Source of the DNA: Flavobacteriales bacterium | Lineage (GTDB): Bacteria > Bacteroidota > Bacteroidia > Flavobacteriales > Flavobacteriaceae | DNA length: 7,435 bases | Assembly (NCBI GenBank): GCA_002747735.1 | Contig: PDQE01000043.1 | Coordinates: 1 to 7,435, forward strand | Direction: 5' to 3' | In this document: positions 5,372-7,435 of the stretch, in pieces | Position numbering within the stretch: position 1 is the first letter of the stretch | Layout of the letters: each line of letters begins with the position of its first letter | Program-made: the position numbers and the translations under genes | The notes under the pieces: model-generated | Told to the model about the DNA's origin: nothing | What the model saw: the letters and a program-made list of their open reading frames with translations, nothing else | Database searches by the model: none

Positions 5372-7435
5372 ATGGAATTTGATAAAAATTTATTAGGGAA
5401 AGAAGAAGAAAACGAAAGTAATTTAGACTTTAAAGAGCAGATAGAAAAATACCTCCGGTATTGGAAATGGTTTGCCTTAGCCTTGCTAATTACTTTTATC
5501 TATACTTTTTTTAGTTTAAACTTTACCAGAAGCAGTTATACTGCAGAATCTACGGTAAAAATCAAAGATGAGAAGAACGGAGAACGTTCTACCCTATCGG
5601 CTTTTCAAGACTTAGGCATAATGCCTAACGCAAAAGACAATATAGAGGATGAAATTGAAATACTAAAAAGTAAATATTTGATTTCTGAGTCTATCAAAGA
5701 TTTAGGGCTTAACATTGCACAGTACACTGATAAAAATGGCATCAGCTTTTTTTTAGATCATAATTTGGGTTTCAGTACCGAGTTTTACGAAAAGGAGAAC
5801 TATGAACACCCACCTTTAAAGCTCAACTTTTTTATGCCCGATTCTGCTGTTTATAATCTTAGCACACAGTTTCTTATACAAATTAACTCACCTACGCAGT
5901 TTGTATATGAAGATATAGAAACCGGAGTAACCAAAACCAATGATTTTGGTAAAAAAATGACCACTAACTTTGGGGAACTCATCATCCTCCCCAATATAGA
6001 CCTTAAGAAAAATGACTTAATCGGTAAAAAAGTTATGGTAAGCCTCTCTCCTGTTAGTGATATGGCATTAAACTACCAAGAAGATTTAACTATTGAGCCA
6101 AAAGCAGAATTTTCTTCTGTACTTAGTTTAAGTGTAACGAGCAGCCAAAGAAGAAAAGCAGCAGATTTTTTAAATGCATTGGTAGAAAATTACAATGAGC
6201 GTGCCATAAACATGAAAAGAGAACTCTCCGAGAGTACTTCTAATTTTGTTACCGAAAGATTACAAATTATTTCTGATGAATTATCTCAGGCTGATGAACA
6301 GGCAGAAGATGTAAAATCAAAATTTGGTGCTTCAGATTTTGCTTCCAGTGCCGGTATAAATTATCAGGCCGGTAGAGAAATAGAAAAACAGATTACCCAG
6401 ACCGGAACCCAACTCCAGCAAATACGGGCGGTAAAAAACCTTATTAACAGCCAAAGTAATGAAGTTATCCCTAACATAGGTATTCCTGATGCGGGCGTTT
6501 CAAGCAATGTAGAAAAACTAAACGAGCTTATCTTGGAAAAGATGAGCCGCTTAGAAGCAGGAGCTACAGAAAAAAACCCAATAATTGTTAATCTGCAAGA
6601 ACAGATAAGCACCTTACAAAACACCGTAAGACAAGGGCTTAATTCTGTAGAAAACTCACAGAAGATTGCTTTGGATAATTACAACAACCAATACAATATT
6701 GCCACTTCCAGAATTTATGGTGCTTCCACCCAAGAAAGGCAAATACGAGATGTTACAAGACAGCAACAAATTAAAGAGCAATTATTCTTATACCTCTTAC
6801 AAAAAAGAGAAGAAACAGCTATAACCTTGGGTGTTGCTGACCCCAATGCGATTATTATAGACAAGGCAGAAACTTTACCCAAACCTGCCGGGCCAAATAA
6901 AAAAATAGCCTATTTGGTAGCAATTCTGGTTGGGTTAATTATTCCTTTTGCTATTATTTATGTAAAAGATTTATTAGATTCAAAAATACACACCAGAGAA
7001 GATGTAGAAAAAGTAGTAAATATTCCTATTATCGGGGATATTCCCAAATTAGAGACCGGTACACGTTATTCTTTAAATAAAGGTGATTACTCTGCCATAG
7101 CAGAAGCATTTAGAATATTACGAACTAACCTTAGTTTTATACTACCCAAAACAAAAGACAACCGTGGTAAGGTGATTTTTGTAACATCTACCGTTGCCCA
7201 CGAAGGGAAATCTTTGGTTTCGTCAAATCTTGCAACAGCTCTGGCTCATGCAAACAAAAAGACCATTATCTTAGGTATGGATATCAGGGCACCCAAACTG
7301 GAACCTTATCTGGGTGATAGAGGAAAATTGGGACTGACCAACTATATTATCAATTCTGATTATGAACCTAAAGATATCATTGTTTCCTCTAAAAAGACAG
7401 AAAATCTGGATATTGTTTCCTCAGGAGATATAGCA
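5372..7435 (+). CDS. Wzc-type chain-length regulator / tyrosine autokinase, 3' end outside window
   Basis: An open frame of 688 codons runs to the right edge without a stop. The ATG at 5372 is the first possible ATG after an in-frame TAA at 5348. The product is a polysaccharide co-polymerase fused to a bacterial tyrosine kinase (PCP-2a, Wzc type). Residues 19-110 are a Wzz domain with a first membrane segment at about 31-50 (WKWFALALLITFIYTFFSLN). The long periplasmic part to about 490 has helical stretches likely to form coiled coils (around 285-330 and 380-440). The Wzz-type proline motif LPKPAGP (502-508) precedes the second membrane segment (512-531). The cytoplasmic kinase shows the ExxRxxR oligomerisation motif (E578, R581, R584), a Walker A loop at 605-614 (TSTVAHEGKS, K613) and Walker A' at 636-641 (MDIRAP, D637). 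H610 sits where a Gly is usual. Walker B and the Tyr-rich tail are beyond the edge. It would control chain length and export together with the Wza-like lipoprotein upstream. Confidence 0.93.
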   Translation, partial: MEFDKNLLGKEEENESNLDFKEQIEKYLRYWKWFALALLITFIYTFFSLNFTRSSYTAESTVKIKDEKNGERSTLSAFQDLGIMPNAKDNIEDEIEILKSKYLISESIKDLGLNIAQYTDKNGISFFLDHNLGFSTEFYEKENYEHPPLKLNFFMPDSAVYNLSTQFLIQINSPTQFVYEDIETGVTKTNDFGKKMTTNFGELIILPNIDLKKNDLIGKKVMVSLSPVSDMALNYQEDLTIEPKAEFSSVLSLSVTSSQRRKAADFLNALVENYNERAINMKRELSESTSNFVTERLQIISDELSQADEQAEDVKSKFGASDFASSAGINYQAGREIEKQITQTGTQLQQIRAVKNLINSQSNEVIPNIGIPDAGVSSNVEKLNELILEKMSRLEAGATEKNPIIVNLQEQISTLQNTVRQGLNSVENSQKIALDNYNNQYNIATSRIYGASTQERQIRDVTRQQQIKEQLFLYLLQKREETAITLGVADPNAIIIDKAETLPKPAGPNKKIAYLVAILVGLIIPFAIIYVKDLLDSKIHTREDVEKVVNIPIIGDIPKLETGTRYSLNKGDYSAIAEAFRILRTNLSFILPKTKDNRGKVIFVTSTVAHEGKSLVSSNLATALAHANKKTIILGMDIRAPKLEPYLGDRGKLGLTNYIINSDYEPKDIIVSSKKTENLDIVSSGDIA

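Noticed and set aside
6364..6624. An 86-codon minus-strand open frame inside the Wzc-type gene
   Set aside because: The opposite strand encodes continuous co-polymerase sequence; this frame has no recognisable domain and no promoter. The minus-strand frames at 4749-5060 and 133-372 are rejected for the same reason.

Overview
The window is an AT-rich stretch that looks like the chromosome of a member of the Bacteroidota, most likely a flavobacterium. The evidence is the fused NagB deaminase/PIG-L architecture, a LytS/LytTR two-component pair, a short Wza-type lipoprotein followed by a Wzc-type kinase, promoter -7 boxes of the TAnnTTTG type, and mostly weak Shine-Dalgarno signals. I cannot name a genus from sequence alone.

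Left part (1-1224, + strand): the 3' end of a LytS-type sensor histidine kinase, cut by the window edge, overlaps by 10 bases the start of a complete LytR/AlgR-type response regulator (receiver plus LytTR DNA-binding domain).

Middle (1231-3061, - strand, convergent with the regulator with a 6-base gap): a glucosamine-6-phosphate deaminase gene of the long fused type (NagB domain plus PIG-L/LmbE deacetylase-like domain). It is broken. The reading frame changes at about 1856, and the conserved stretch expected after the TSGN motif (roughly 30 residues) is missing. An internal deletion of a length not divisible by three explains both. The deaminase domain is whole, but the PIG-L domain is split, with its HPDD zinc motif in one frame and its DPHGTH motif in the other.

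Right part (3256-7435, + strand, divergent from nagB): the start of a surface-polysaccharide (capsule/exopolysaccharide) locus. A DegT/DnrJ/EryC1-family PLP sugar aminotransferase is followed by a Wza-like outer-membrane export lipoprotein with its own good Bacteroidota promoter. Next comes a long Wzz/Wzc-type co-polymerase and BY-kinase that runs off the right edge in the middle of its kinase domain. The aminotransferase would make an amino-sugar nucleotide, while the Wza/Wzc pair would form the trans-envelope export and chain-length machinery for the polymer.

I see no RNA genes, insertion sequences, CRISPR arrays or attachment sites. I do not see an undescribed system here. The most noteworthy points are the nagB lesion, a His in the Walker A loop of the Wzc kinase, and the repeats in the wza-wzc gap.
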